In this document: one piece after another, positions 6,802-12,685 of the stretch | Numbering within the stretch: the stretch's first letter is position 1 | How the letters are laid out: the number at the start of each line of letters is the position of its first letter | Assembly: GCA_964475215.1 (NCBI GenBank) | Contig: CAYYVT010000119.1 | Span: 1-21,018 of the forward strand | Length of the DNA: 21,018 bases | Source: DATKKG01 sp964475215 | GTDB lineage: Archaea; Thermoproteota; Nitrososphaeria; Conexivisphaerales; DTJL01 | Direction of reading: 5' to 3' | Position numbers and translations under genes: made by a program | The notes under the pieces: generated by a model | Seen by the model: only the letters and a program-made list of their open reading frames with translations | Database searches by the model: none | Told to the model about the DNA's origin: nothing

Positions 6802-7440
6802 TCACCTGCTAGGCAGGCGCGAGATGTCCGAGGCCAACGTAGACAAGGAACCATACTTAAGGGGGGCTTCTAGGTCCGGATACCTCCGGTTCATGACGTC
6901 AGAGTACTTCACTCTGACCTTCCAAGATTCAAAGCTGAACAGGTCGTACTCGACACGCATTCTGACCTCTCCGTTGCTCTTGAGGGATTGTGCAGAAGAA
7001 GAGGCCACCTGTTCACCATCCTCGTTGAACACGCCCAAGTTCACCTTCGTGGCTTTGCCAGGCCCTGAATTGTGTGTGACGATCTCCCAGTAGAAACTGC
7101 GTGGCTGGGAAGTCGGCGTGCGACTCCTCCATTTCACCCCCGCAAAAACGCTCAAAGTCGGCGTAGACTCATCAATCGGACGCTCACCGGCCTTCGCAAG
7201 CTTCAACTCGTCGCGTTTTCCAAGCTTCTCCTCCTCAGCTTGGTGGGCGTAGCAGGTGGGGCATAATGCCTGCACATCGTGCCTCGTAGGGGGCCAATTG
7301 GGAGCGAAAGAGGCCGCTCGGTAGAAAACTGGTTTCATCGATCCGTGGGAACCTAGCTGTCCACCGCATCGCGCGCACCTGTAGCTCTGCCTCCTCAACA
7401 CGGCCGCCTTCTTTGACTTGCTCAATCGGGCCCGAGTCAA
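6802..7440 (-). CDS. HNH-like zinc-knuckle protein with a C-terminal beta-sandwich domain
   Basis: The 212-residue product opens with a basic helix, then YRCARCGGQLG (C22, C25) and DVQALCPTCYAHQAEEEK (C60, C63, H66). That is the paired-cysteine zinc frame of HNH/McrA-type proteins. The usual catalytic D-H pair between them is replaced by a Phe/Tyr/Pro-rich segment (KPVFYRAASFAPNWPPTRHD), so nuclease activity is doubtful. From about residue 95 a second domain (FYWEIVTHNSGPGKATKVNL, GEVRMRVEYDLFSFESWKVRVKYSDV) looks like a beta-sandwich used for binding. The combination points to a nucleic-acid-binding or nuclease-derived protein of unknown role. The TTG start overlaps the TGA of a 52-residue upstream frame by four bases. 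Confidence 0.65.
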   Translation of the reverse strand: MTRARLSKSKKAAVLRRQSYRCARCGGQLGSHGSMKPVFYRAASFAPNWPPTRHDVQALCPTCYAHQAEEEKLGKRDELKLAKAGERPIDESTPTLSVFAGVKWRSRTPTSQPRSFYWEIVTHNSGPGKATKVNLGVFNEDGEQVASSSAQSLKSNGEVRMRVEYDLFSFESWKVRVKYSDVMNRRYPDLEAPLKYGSLSTLASDISRLPSR

Positions 7441-7595
7441 GCATCCCTTCGTAAGACGGCCCCCCTCTTTTGGCTTACCATAGGAGCCTCCGATTTCAGT
7501 GGAACGGTCATCATCAGGGACAGTGAAACGTACTGGGACAGACCCTCGCCTCTAATCCACATCGCCAATCCGGCCTGAACCCCTGGAAGCACCAT
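7437..7595 (-). CDS. Possible 52-residue ORF translationally coupled to the HNH-like gene
   Basis: An ATG at 7595-7593 opens a frame (MVLPGVQAGLAMWIRGEG...) ending in TGA at 7439-7437. The stop overlaps the TTG start of the HNH-like gene as TTGA, a common sign of coupled genes. About 61% of codons end in G or C. No family is recognised and the upstream ribosome site is weak. The frame stays open upstream of the ATG, so it could also be a gene remnant. An opposing plus frame in the same place is also open, which lowers confidence. Confidence 0.3.
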   Translation of the reverse strand: MVLPGVQAGLAMWIRGEGLSQYVSLSLMMTVPLKSEAPMVSQKRGAVLRRDA

Positions 7596-7705
7596 CAGGC
7601 CATTACCCACTTGTCTTCAAAATGAGCCCCAGACGTTCCGTCCACAGCATACGACCGCTACGGCTTCGAGGCCATTGGCAGCCAGGACGGCGACCCACGC
7701 GCGCC

Positions 7706-8263
7706 CTACACCGCAGGTGGTGGTTCGACGGTTACCAGATATGTCGCGCTGGCCTCGGCGCCCTTGCTATCCGTGACGGTGGCCAAGGCGTTGTAGATGC
7801 CAGCCTGCATGTATGTGTGCGGGCCGTTGGCCGTGAGCGTGGCCCCATCACCACAATCTATGCTTATGGTATACGGAGGGGTCCCGCCGATGGGGGTAGC
7901 GGTGAACATCACGGGGTCACCGCTGTATGGGTATGCGGGCACCGCTATCAGCGTGACGTCGAAGGACGTCTTCGAGCTGGTCGTCGAAGGTGTCTTGGTA
8001 GTGGTGGTTGGTGGGGGCGTCGTAGTGGTCGCCGAGGAAGTCGTCGTGGGCGTCACAGACTGCGCTGATGATGCGGTCTGCGAAGGCGTTGTCGCAGGCG
8101 TCGACGTTGTGGCAGTCGAAGGTGTCCTCTTCGGAAGGGGAAGGATGTTCATTTCCTCCGCACCTATTAGCACGATGGCGCCAACCACGAGGGTTGCACC
8201 TAAGCCCTTCAGGAGGTTCCTTCGCGACACCTTCTTTGCTTCGTCCGACCTGCTATTGCTCAA
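7706..8263 (-). CDS. Tat-exported protein with Thr-rich linker and PKD domain
   Basis: The 185-residue product starts with a twin-arginine signal, SRRNLLK at residues 13-19, then a hydrophobic stretch (GLGATLVVGAIVLIG) that may remain as an anchor. Residues about 46-100 form a Thr/Ser/Pro linker, probably glycosylated. The rest is a PKD-type domain: SFDVTLIAVPAYPYSGDPV, TISIDCGDGATL, PHTYMQAGIYNALATVTDSKG. PKD folds mediate surface interactions between proteins or with glycans. With only one such domain and no catalytic part, it is likely a display or adhesion module. Export by Tat implies folding before translocation. The start is a TTG at 8263, since an in-frame TAA lies just upstream. Confidence 0.8.
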   Translation of the reverse strand: MSNSRSDEAKKVSRRNLLKGLGATLVVGAIVLIGAEEMNILPLPKRTPSTATTSTPATTPSQTASSAQSVTPTTTSSATTTTPPPTTTTKTPSTTSSKTSFDVTLIAVPAYPYSGDPVMFTATPIGGTPPYTISIDCGDGATLTANGPHTYMQAGIYNALATVTDSKGAEASATYLVTVEPPPAV

Positions 8264-8294
8264 TGATTATTCCAACCCACCGGAACTTTTTCAT
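8253..8294 (-). other. Short 13-codon ORF with ribosome site overlapping the PKD gene start
   Basis: AGGAG at 8298-8302 precedes ATG at 8294 by three bases. The frame encodes MKKFRWVGIIIEQ and ends in TAG at 8255-8253, just inside the PKD gene, whose TTG start is at 8263 in another frame. It could be a leader peptide that couples translation to the weak TTG start, or a coincidence. TATA-like runs (TAAAATAAA near 8304-8313 and GCATAAAA near 8349-8356) lie upstream. Confidence 0.25.
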
Positions 8295-8483
8295 TCTCTC
8301 CTTTATTTTAGATTATCGTCAGGCGAGCTTAGGACACTTCAGTTTGGTTTTATGCAAAAAAGTAGCCACTTGCCTCTTGCACAGGAAACGAGTCGGCCCT
8401 ATCTGCTTATGAATCAGACCAGATGATCCCGTCAGGTCTTTCGCTTCCCCTCATGCTAACAGCCTCCGCTGGGAAGGAGTAGG

Positions 8484-8651
8484 ATGGCGCCGGCAACAGG
8501 GACATCCGAAGAGACTCCCTCACTCCTCAACGTTTGCCGCCTTCTGTGCACGGCGATCTTCCCAATAGAAGGGCTCGAGAGGGCCCCAGTCGTCATCCCG
8601 CCGGAGAGACCGGAGCTGACATCCGACGACTGGAAAATGATGGCCAGGTAA
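8484..8651 (+). CDS. Possible 55-residue small protein
   Basis: An ATG at 8484, preceded by GGGAAGGAG ending four bases upstream, opens a frame ending in TAA at 8651. An in-frame TAA at 8457 bounds it upstream. The product is MAPATGTSEE..., with two cysteines in VCRLLCTAIFPIEG and an acidic, Pro-rich end (IPPERPELTSDDW). About 72% of codons end in G or C, close to the recognised genes and better than the alternative frames. The small size and lack of a known family keep confidence moderate. It converges on the CcdA-like gene, ending 30 bases from that gene's stop. Confidence 0.4.
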   Translation: MAPATGTSEETPSLLNVCRLLCTAIFPIEGLERAPVVIPPERPELTSDDWKMMAR

Positions 8652-8681
8652 TGATTCCGCTACATTCAGCTGGGCTCGAGG

Positions 8682-9365
8682 CTAGACCTGAGGAAGACCT
8701 AGCAGCACACCAATAAGGTTCAGGAGAAACACGGCTCCGATTAGGATCGAGGCATAGCCGCATATCCTCCTTATCCTGGTCAGGTTCCTGAGAGAGGACG
8801 CCAGCTTTGCCACCCCTCCTGCGAATGTCCCCACGGCCGTCATGTAGACGGCCGTGCCCACCCAGAAGGCCGTCATAAACTGCAGTCCGACGTAGAGGTC
8901 GGCCAGCTCCATCACGTAAGTCAGCGCCACTATGAGTGGCACACAAAAGGAGAAGCTGCTCACGAATCCCAGCAGCAGGGTTGTCCTCTGGGTCCCAAAG
9001 TACTGACAGTACTTCGAAATCCCAATCCTTAGATTGCCCAATAACGAAATGCCATACGCCACCATGATCAAGCCCAAGATGAAGACCGCTACCGGGTAGA
9101 GGTCCGCCCTGACGGCTTGATTGAAGAGCGTGCTACCCAGCAAAGAGGCGCCGATTCCGAGGAGCATATATGAGAAGAACCTACCGGCGGAGAAGATTGC
9201 CGATGTGAAGAGAGCTCCGCGCACGTACGGCGTGCTGCCTGCAATGCGAGGAACCAGGATGGGGAGACAGGTAAGAGCGCACCCTACCCCCGACGTGACG
9301 CCAAGGGTGAAGCCGACAACGAAGTACTCTATGGTCAATACTCTTTGCCTCTCCAAATGGCCCAA
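8682..9365 (-). CDS. CcdA/DsbD-like thiol-electron membrane transporter
   Basis: The product of up to 227 residues has six hydrophobic segments in two pseudo-repeats. The first repeat starts FVVGFTLGVTSGVGCALTCLP (C29, C33) and the second GFVSSFSFCVPLIVAL (C141). Cys33 and Cys141, each just before a Pro-containing turn, occupy the positions of the reactive membrane cysteines of CcdA/DsbD, which pass reducing equivalents from cytoplasmic thioredoxin to extracytoplasmic thiol proteins. FSAGRFFSYMLLGIGASLLG also fits this superfamily. Related sulfite-exporter-like permeases are an alternative. The annotated TTG start is weak; a second TTG at 9338 (LTIEYF) may be the true one. Neighbours with exported cysteines and sulfur transporters support a thiol role. 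Confidence 0.72.
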   Translation of the reverse strand: MGHLERQRVLTIEYFVVGFTLGVTSGVGCALTCLPILVPRIAGSTPYVRGALFTSAIFSAGRFFSYMLLGIGASLLGSTLFNQAVRADLYPVAVFILGLIMVAYGISLLGNLRIGISKYCQYFGTQRTTLLLGFVSSFSFCVPLIVALTYVMELADLYVGLQFMTAFWVGTAVYMTAVGTFAGGVAKLASSLRNLTRIRRICGYASILIGAVFLLNLIGVLLGLPQV

Positions 9366-9444
9366 ACCCAGTGGCGTAGCAGAACCGTGCTCAACGGCTA
9401 TTCCCCGTGAGGTCTCTGGCCGTTCATATTGAGGTGTGCCGTAG

Positions 9445-9452
9445 TATATAAC
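9445..9452 (-). promoter_or_regulatory. TATA-like box upstream of the CcdA-like gene
   Basis: The minus strand reads GTTATATA. A start site would fall near 9420, leaving a leader of about 55-80 bases depending on which TTG is used. Confidence 0.35.
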
Positions 9453-9515
9453 GCCTACATAGAGCTACGTCTGGGCCTTTGAAGCCCCTAGGTCCGCCCC
9501 CCTCCGACGCGCATG

Positions 9516-9524
9516 ATTATTATC
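9516..9524 (+). promoter_or_regulatory. TATA-like box of the pilin-like gene
   Basis: ATTATTATC is centred about 27 bases before the ATG at 9547. This favours a leaderless message from that ATG over the GTG at 9541. Confidence 0.4.
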
Positions 9525-9540
9525 CATACCCGCCATAAAT

Positions 9541-9984
9541 GTGGCGATGGCCTCGCGAAGGACTCTCGTGGTCTCAACGGCGTTGATGCTTCTTCTGGTA
9601 GCTGCAATCGCCCTGTACTCCCAGGGCGGAACTAGCCTCGGGCAGAAGTTAAGCGTCGGGGAACTTGCGCTCATTCATGGCACCACGGGGCAGGTCTCCT
9701 TCACGTTGCTTGACGAGAGCAACGAGCCAATCGTCAGCGTGAACGTCACCGTGAACTAGACAAGAACGGTCTGGGGATGCAGCCACGCATTAACCGGATT
9801 CACCTGCAACTGCTATCCTCTGGAGCCATCCAGCGAGTATCCCATTTCGTCTGGACATTCGATACCCTGCAGCTATACTTCGCTCTCGCAGGTAATCGAG
9901 GGCCAGAGCTATGTTGTGAACATAAGCCTGAGCTTCGGGGATGGCAGCAACGCTTCCTGTTCAAGGACCATCACGGCAGCGTAG
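9541..9984 (+). CDS. Pilin-like secreted protein interrupted by an in-frame TAG codon
   Basis: From GTG 9541 or ATG 9547 the frame encodes a basic N-terminus and a hydrophobic helix (RRTLVVSTALMLLLVAAIALY), then beta-rich sequence (GTTGQVSFTLLDESNEPIVS, VNVTVN). A TAG at 9757-9759 interrupts it. The same frame continues for 74 further codons to another TAG at 9982-9984. The continuation is protein-like: NISLSFGDGSNASCSRTITA is the typical last strand pair of archaeal type IV pilin-like and related secreted proteins. About 65% of its codons end in G or C. It adds five cysteines (GCSHALTGFTCNCYP, IPCSY, ASCSR), probably disulfide-bonded. At 147 residues the full product fits the family, while the 72-residue truncated form lacks half the domain. 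Nonsense mutation, readthrough, pyrrolysine or an assembly error are all possible. Confidence 0.6.
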
Positions 9985-10111
9985 CGCTCCATCCACAGAG
10001 GCCCTGCCTTTTACTACGGTTCCGAGCGGACTCCGAAGTCGGCTCGATATGACCTGTGGCACTACTCTTGCCGTCCAACGCGGTGCCATCTCCCCACCGA
10101 ACGGGGGGACC

Positions 10112-10570
10112 CTACATCCCTGGCAGGAGGCCGTGGAGGAGCAGCATGAGGGCGACTCCGACTGTGTAGAAGTACAGTATGCCGACGTAGAACCCCAAGA
10201 GGTAGGCAAGGGCGTAGTGTCTCCCCATTGCAGCCCTGACATGTTGTCTGAGAGGACATCCGTCGGCCATGATTGAGTAGAACCCTATCCCAAGCCCCGC
10301 GATCACCGTCAGGCAGATGGTCACCACGGAAGTGTATCCAGGGCTGCTGGCCATCAGGGGGAACCCAGGCATCTGAAATCCCAGCCTACTGAGGATGACA
10401 AAGCTGCCGAGGGCACCTACGAAGATGCCCGGCAACGCGTAGGCCAGATATGTGTCATTGAAAAGGAAATAGTCTCTTATCCCGCTGACGCTGCAGAACC
10501 GTGAACGTTCAGCCCCATAGCCTATGAGAGTTGACGCGACGAGGACGATTACGAATATGTCCACGTTCAC
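10112..10570 (-). CDS. YeeE/YedE-type sulfur transporter, second half-size protein
   Basis: The 152-residue product begins at GTG 10570, which overlaps the TGA of the preceding gene as GTGA. The longer frame upstream has no membrane character. It has about four membrane helices and two family signatures: GAERSRFCSVSGIRDYF (C26) and MADGCPLRQHVRAAMGR (C105). In the YeeE/YedE family conserved cysteines relay thiosulfate or a related sulfur species across the membrane. It is half the length of full YeeE, so it presumably pairs with the upstream half. It converges on the pilin-like gene. Confidence 0.8.
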   Translation of the reverse strand: MNVDIFVIVLVASTLIGYGAERSRFCSVSGIRDYFLFNDTYLAYALPGIFVGALGSFVILSRLGFQMPGFPLMASSPGYTSVVTICLTVIAGLGIGFYSIMADGCPLRQHVRAAMGRHYALAYLLGFYVGILYFYTVGVALMLLLHGLLPGM

Positions 10571-11034
10571 TTTGTTGCCCTCCTCTTCACATAAAGCGAC
10601 GCCACTACGGCTCCCCCTATTACGGCCGCAATGCCCAGGATCATTATCAAATTCCCATAGGCCGCTTGGGTCGCCGCCATTATGGGGCAACCACCAAGGA
10701 GCATTACAAAGAATGAAACCAGGAAGCCGTTCCTTGCAGCCTCGAAGGAGAACCTCCCTGGACCAGGCCCACGTTCCTTGTGCACGACCGACGCGATCAA
10801 CGCACCAAAGACCAGCCCCAGGATCGCGGGAACGGGAACCTCAAGCGAAATCTGGCTGACGTAGAAGCCGGTGCCCAGCAGCCGGTTGAGCGTCCAATCC
10901 AGGAGGTCGGCAGAGTCTCCGCCCATCGAAATTGCGTAATTGAGCAATATAGCCGGGTGGAAGAGCGCCTCGCCTAGGCCGGCCCACGCCCCGATCCCCA
11001 AGCCAACCAGAAGGGGGGTGAATTTGAGCTTCAT
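10567..11034 (-). CDS. YeeE/YedE-type sulfur transporter, first half-size protein
   Basis: The 155-residue product starts at ATG 11034 (MKLKFTPLLVGLGIGAWAG). The longer upstream extension lacks membrane character and overlaps the preceding gene. It has about four helices and the signature VMLLGGCPIMAA, with Cys116 at the position of a family cysteine. The N-terminal helix with conserved glycines (GLGIGAWAGLGEALFHP) is also typical. The two half-proteins together supply three conserved cysteines, as in the single-chain thiosulfate transporter YeeE. It lies 16 bases after the zinc-motif membrane protein and overlaps the second half by four bases, so all three are probably one operon. Confidence 0.78.
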   Translation of the reverse strand: MKLKFTPLLVGLGIGAWAGLGEALFHPAILLNYAISMGGDSADLLDWTLNRLLGTGFYVSQISLEVPVPAILGLVFGALIASVVHKERGPGPGRFSFEAARNGFLVSFFVMLLGGCPIMAATQAAYGNLIMILGIAAVIGGAVVASLYVKRRATK

Positions 11035-11050
11035 CGCCCCCAGCCGCGAG

Positions 11051-11605
11051 CTATGGCGCACTCGTTTTCCCCTCCAGGAGAGCAAAGATCCAGGCAAACA
11101 ATGTGATCTTGCCCGTTCCGCCGCACAAGGGACATGGAATGACACCCTGGGCCACCTGTAATGAGCTTTCGAACTGCGGGGCGCCCCAGAACCCCTGGTT
11201 TCTCAGGCTAGTTATGTCAGCCATTACCGCGACGACGTAGGATTCGGTGGAGCCCGGCTTCAGGTCCACCTTGACGTACGCGGGGGAGCTCCATCCCGCC
11301 TGGCCGGCCACCGTCACGTTGGCTTGAATCCATCCACTCCAATCTGTCTTTCCCTCGTTCGACAGGGTCAAGTTCACCTTGACCTGGAAGAGATCGCTCC
11401 TGCTACATCCCAACTGGATCCCCTCAGTCGTAATCACTGGCCTCCCGAATACCAACTCCTGCGAGTTCAGTCCGCCGTTCAACTGGATCGTCCCCGTCCC
11501 ATGGCACTCCGGGCAGGGAATCTCGAAGGTGGCCCCGAAGGCCAGGAAAGATACGATGACCACGAAGCAAACGTCCACCAGCAGGCCATACCTGTTCGCA
11601 AACAT
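11051..11605 (-). CDS. Membrane-anchored protein with two split DnaJ-type CxxCxGxG motifs
   Basis: The 184-residue product starts with a membrane helix (LLVDVCFVVIVSFLAFGATF, about residues 8-27). C31-PE-C34-HGTGTI follows at once. A beta-rich region of about 120 residues (FQVKVNLTLSNEGKTDWSGW, SSPAYVKVDLKPGSTESYVV) with N-glycosylation-like sites comes next, and then C158-PL-C161-GGTGKI close to a second hydrophobic stretch, ITLFAWIFALL. The two CxxCxGxG motifs are those of the DnaJ zinc domain, but here they bracket a whole beta domain, and both sit next to the membrane. Pairing would make one four-Cys zinc or thiol site. It is the first gene of an operon with the two YeeE-like halves, so a role in sulfur delivery or thiol redox is a reasonable inference. 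Confidence 0.75.
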   Translation of the reverse strand: MFANRYGLLVDVCFVVIVSFLAFGATFEIPCPECHGTGTIQLNGGLNSQELVFGRPVITTEGIQLGCSRSDLFQVKVNLTLSNEGKTDWSGWIQANVTVAGQAGWSSPAYVKVDLKPGSTESYVVAVMADITSLRNQGFWGAPQFESSLQVAQGVIPCPLCGGTGKITLFAWIFALLEGKTSAP

Positions 11606-11763
11606 CTGCCTTCATCCCCGCCATTCGGATTCATGAGGCGCGTGATCGACGCGAATCGGAGGAGACGGCCGTTCTCCATGAATCAGTTCCCTAGTCAACA
11701 AGGGGCTGCGCAAAAGCAGAGCTCCTCCTCGCCGCTCATGATATCACTTCCTAATATCGAGAA

Positions 11764-11833
11764 GGTTTATTTAAGACTTGGGCTGTGGCGCCAAAAAACT
11801 ATAAAATATCAGTGCAGGGAAAGGCATAAATTC
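11764..11833 (+). promoter_or_regulatory. Promoter region of the activase operon with three TATA-like elements
   Basis: The plus strand carries TTTATTTAAG (11766-11775), CTATAAAAT (11799-11807) and CATAAATTC (11825-11833) ahead of the TTG at 11867. The last would start transcription about 12 bases before the gene, the earlier ones would give longer leaders. The first is nearly palindromic and could also serve the divergent zinc-motif gene. The rest of the 261-base gap 11606-11866 shows nothing else convincing. Confidence 0.4.
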
Positions 11834-11866
11834 ACATGACGACCCTCAGGCATTGAAGACACCAAG

Positions 11867-12685
11867 TTGGTGGCGCTTTTTGCAGGAGTGGACATCGGCA
11901 GTACAACGGCAAAGGCTGTTGTAATCAATGAGGGAGGCGCCATCAGAAGCTGGCTCCTTCCTACTGGCGCAAAGCCCACGGAAGCCGGGGAGAACGCGCT
12001 GAAAGCAACTCTCCATGGCTTGGGAAGTGACATGAAGGATGTCAGGTACGTGGTCGCTACTGGATACGGCAGGGTACTGGCCCCCTTCGCAAACGAAACG
12101 GTGACCGAGATAACCTGCCATGCCCTTGGCGCGAGGCAGATCATGCCCGGAACCAGGACAGTAATAGACTTGGGCGGACAGGATGCCAAGGCGATCTCCC
12201 TCGACGAAAGCGGCAAGGTGATTGACTTCGTTATAAACGATAAGTGCGCCGCGGGAACTGGAAGGTTCCTTGAATTCGCTGCCAAACTCGTCCTCGATGT
12301 CCCACTCGAAGAGATGGGCCCCCTGTCCCTGAAGTCGACGGCTCCGGTGAAGATCACCAGCACCTGCACTGTGTTCGCCCAGACGGAGATCGTTTCGCTT
12401 TTGGCATCCGGCGCAACGAAGGAGGACATACTCGCCGGGCTCCATAGGGCCATAGCCAAGCGTGTCGGTGCCCTGGCGAAGCATGTGGGAGTCAGGCCCG
12501 TGGTGCTGATGACCGGAGGGGTCTCGAAGAACATCGGCGTGAAGAAGGCCCTCGGAGACGAATTGGGCGTCGAAGTCGTCACTCCGGAAACGATGGACCC
12601 CCAGCTGGTGGGAGCTTTGGGCGCCTCGCTCATCGCTAGGAATCGCTCCTTGGGGATTGAACTCAGGCCTGGGATAATGCGATGA
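11867..12685 (+). CDS. ATP-dependent activase of the 2-hydroxyacyl-CoA dehydratase/benzoyl-CoA reductase superfamily
   Basis: The 272-residue product is an ASKHA-fold ATPase. GVDIGSTTAKAVV at residues 7-19 is the first phosphate loop, VIDLGGQDAKAI at 99-110 the second, and LMTGGVSKNIGVKKAL the adenosine region. Cys127 in NDKCAAGTGRFLEF and Cys167 in SSTCTVFAQTE-like sequence (STCTVFAQTE) are the two residues through which a homodimer holds one [4Fe-4S] cluster; spacing matches HgdC (Cys127/Cys166). The enzyme uses ATP hydrolysis to push one electron at very low potential into the partner enzyme. Only one such gene is present, unlike class I benzoyl-CoA reductase, which has two (BcrA and BcrD). 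TTG at 11867 is followed directly by a GTG that may be the real start. Its TGA overlaps the next ATG as ATGA. Confidence 0.93.
   Translation: MVALFAGVDIGSTTAKAVVINEGGAIRSWLLPTGAKPTEAGENALKATLHGLGSDMKDVRYVVATGYGRVLAPFANETVTEITCHALGARQIMPGTRTVIDLGGQDAKAISLDESGKVIDFVINDKCAAGTGRFLEFAAKLVLDVPLEEMGPLSLKSTAPVKITSTCTVFAQTEIVSLLASGATKEDILAGLHRAIAKRVGALAKHVGVRPVVLMTGGVSKNIGVKKALGDELGVEVVTPETMDPQLVGALGASLIARNRSLGIELRPGIMR

Noticed and set aside
7797..8426. A 209-codon plus frame opposite the PKD protein
   Set aside because: Its Val-rich centre is the reverse reading of the Thr/Ser linker codons. The minus frame has a Tat signal and a PKD domain.
9757..9759. Genome-wide reassignment of TAG as a sense codon
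   Set aside because: Several recognised genes here end in TAG at natural family lengths (for example at 7706, 8682, 10112, 15082 and 19423), so TAG works as a stop in this genome. Only local readthrough or mutation remains plausible.
11694..11839. Plus ORF starting near 11677 with an upstream GGAGGAG
   Set aside because: The frame runs through the TATA-like elements of the activase promoter and has low-complexity composition.
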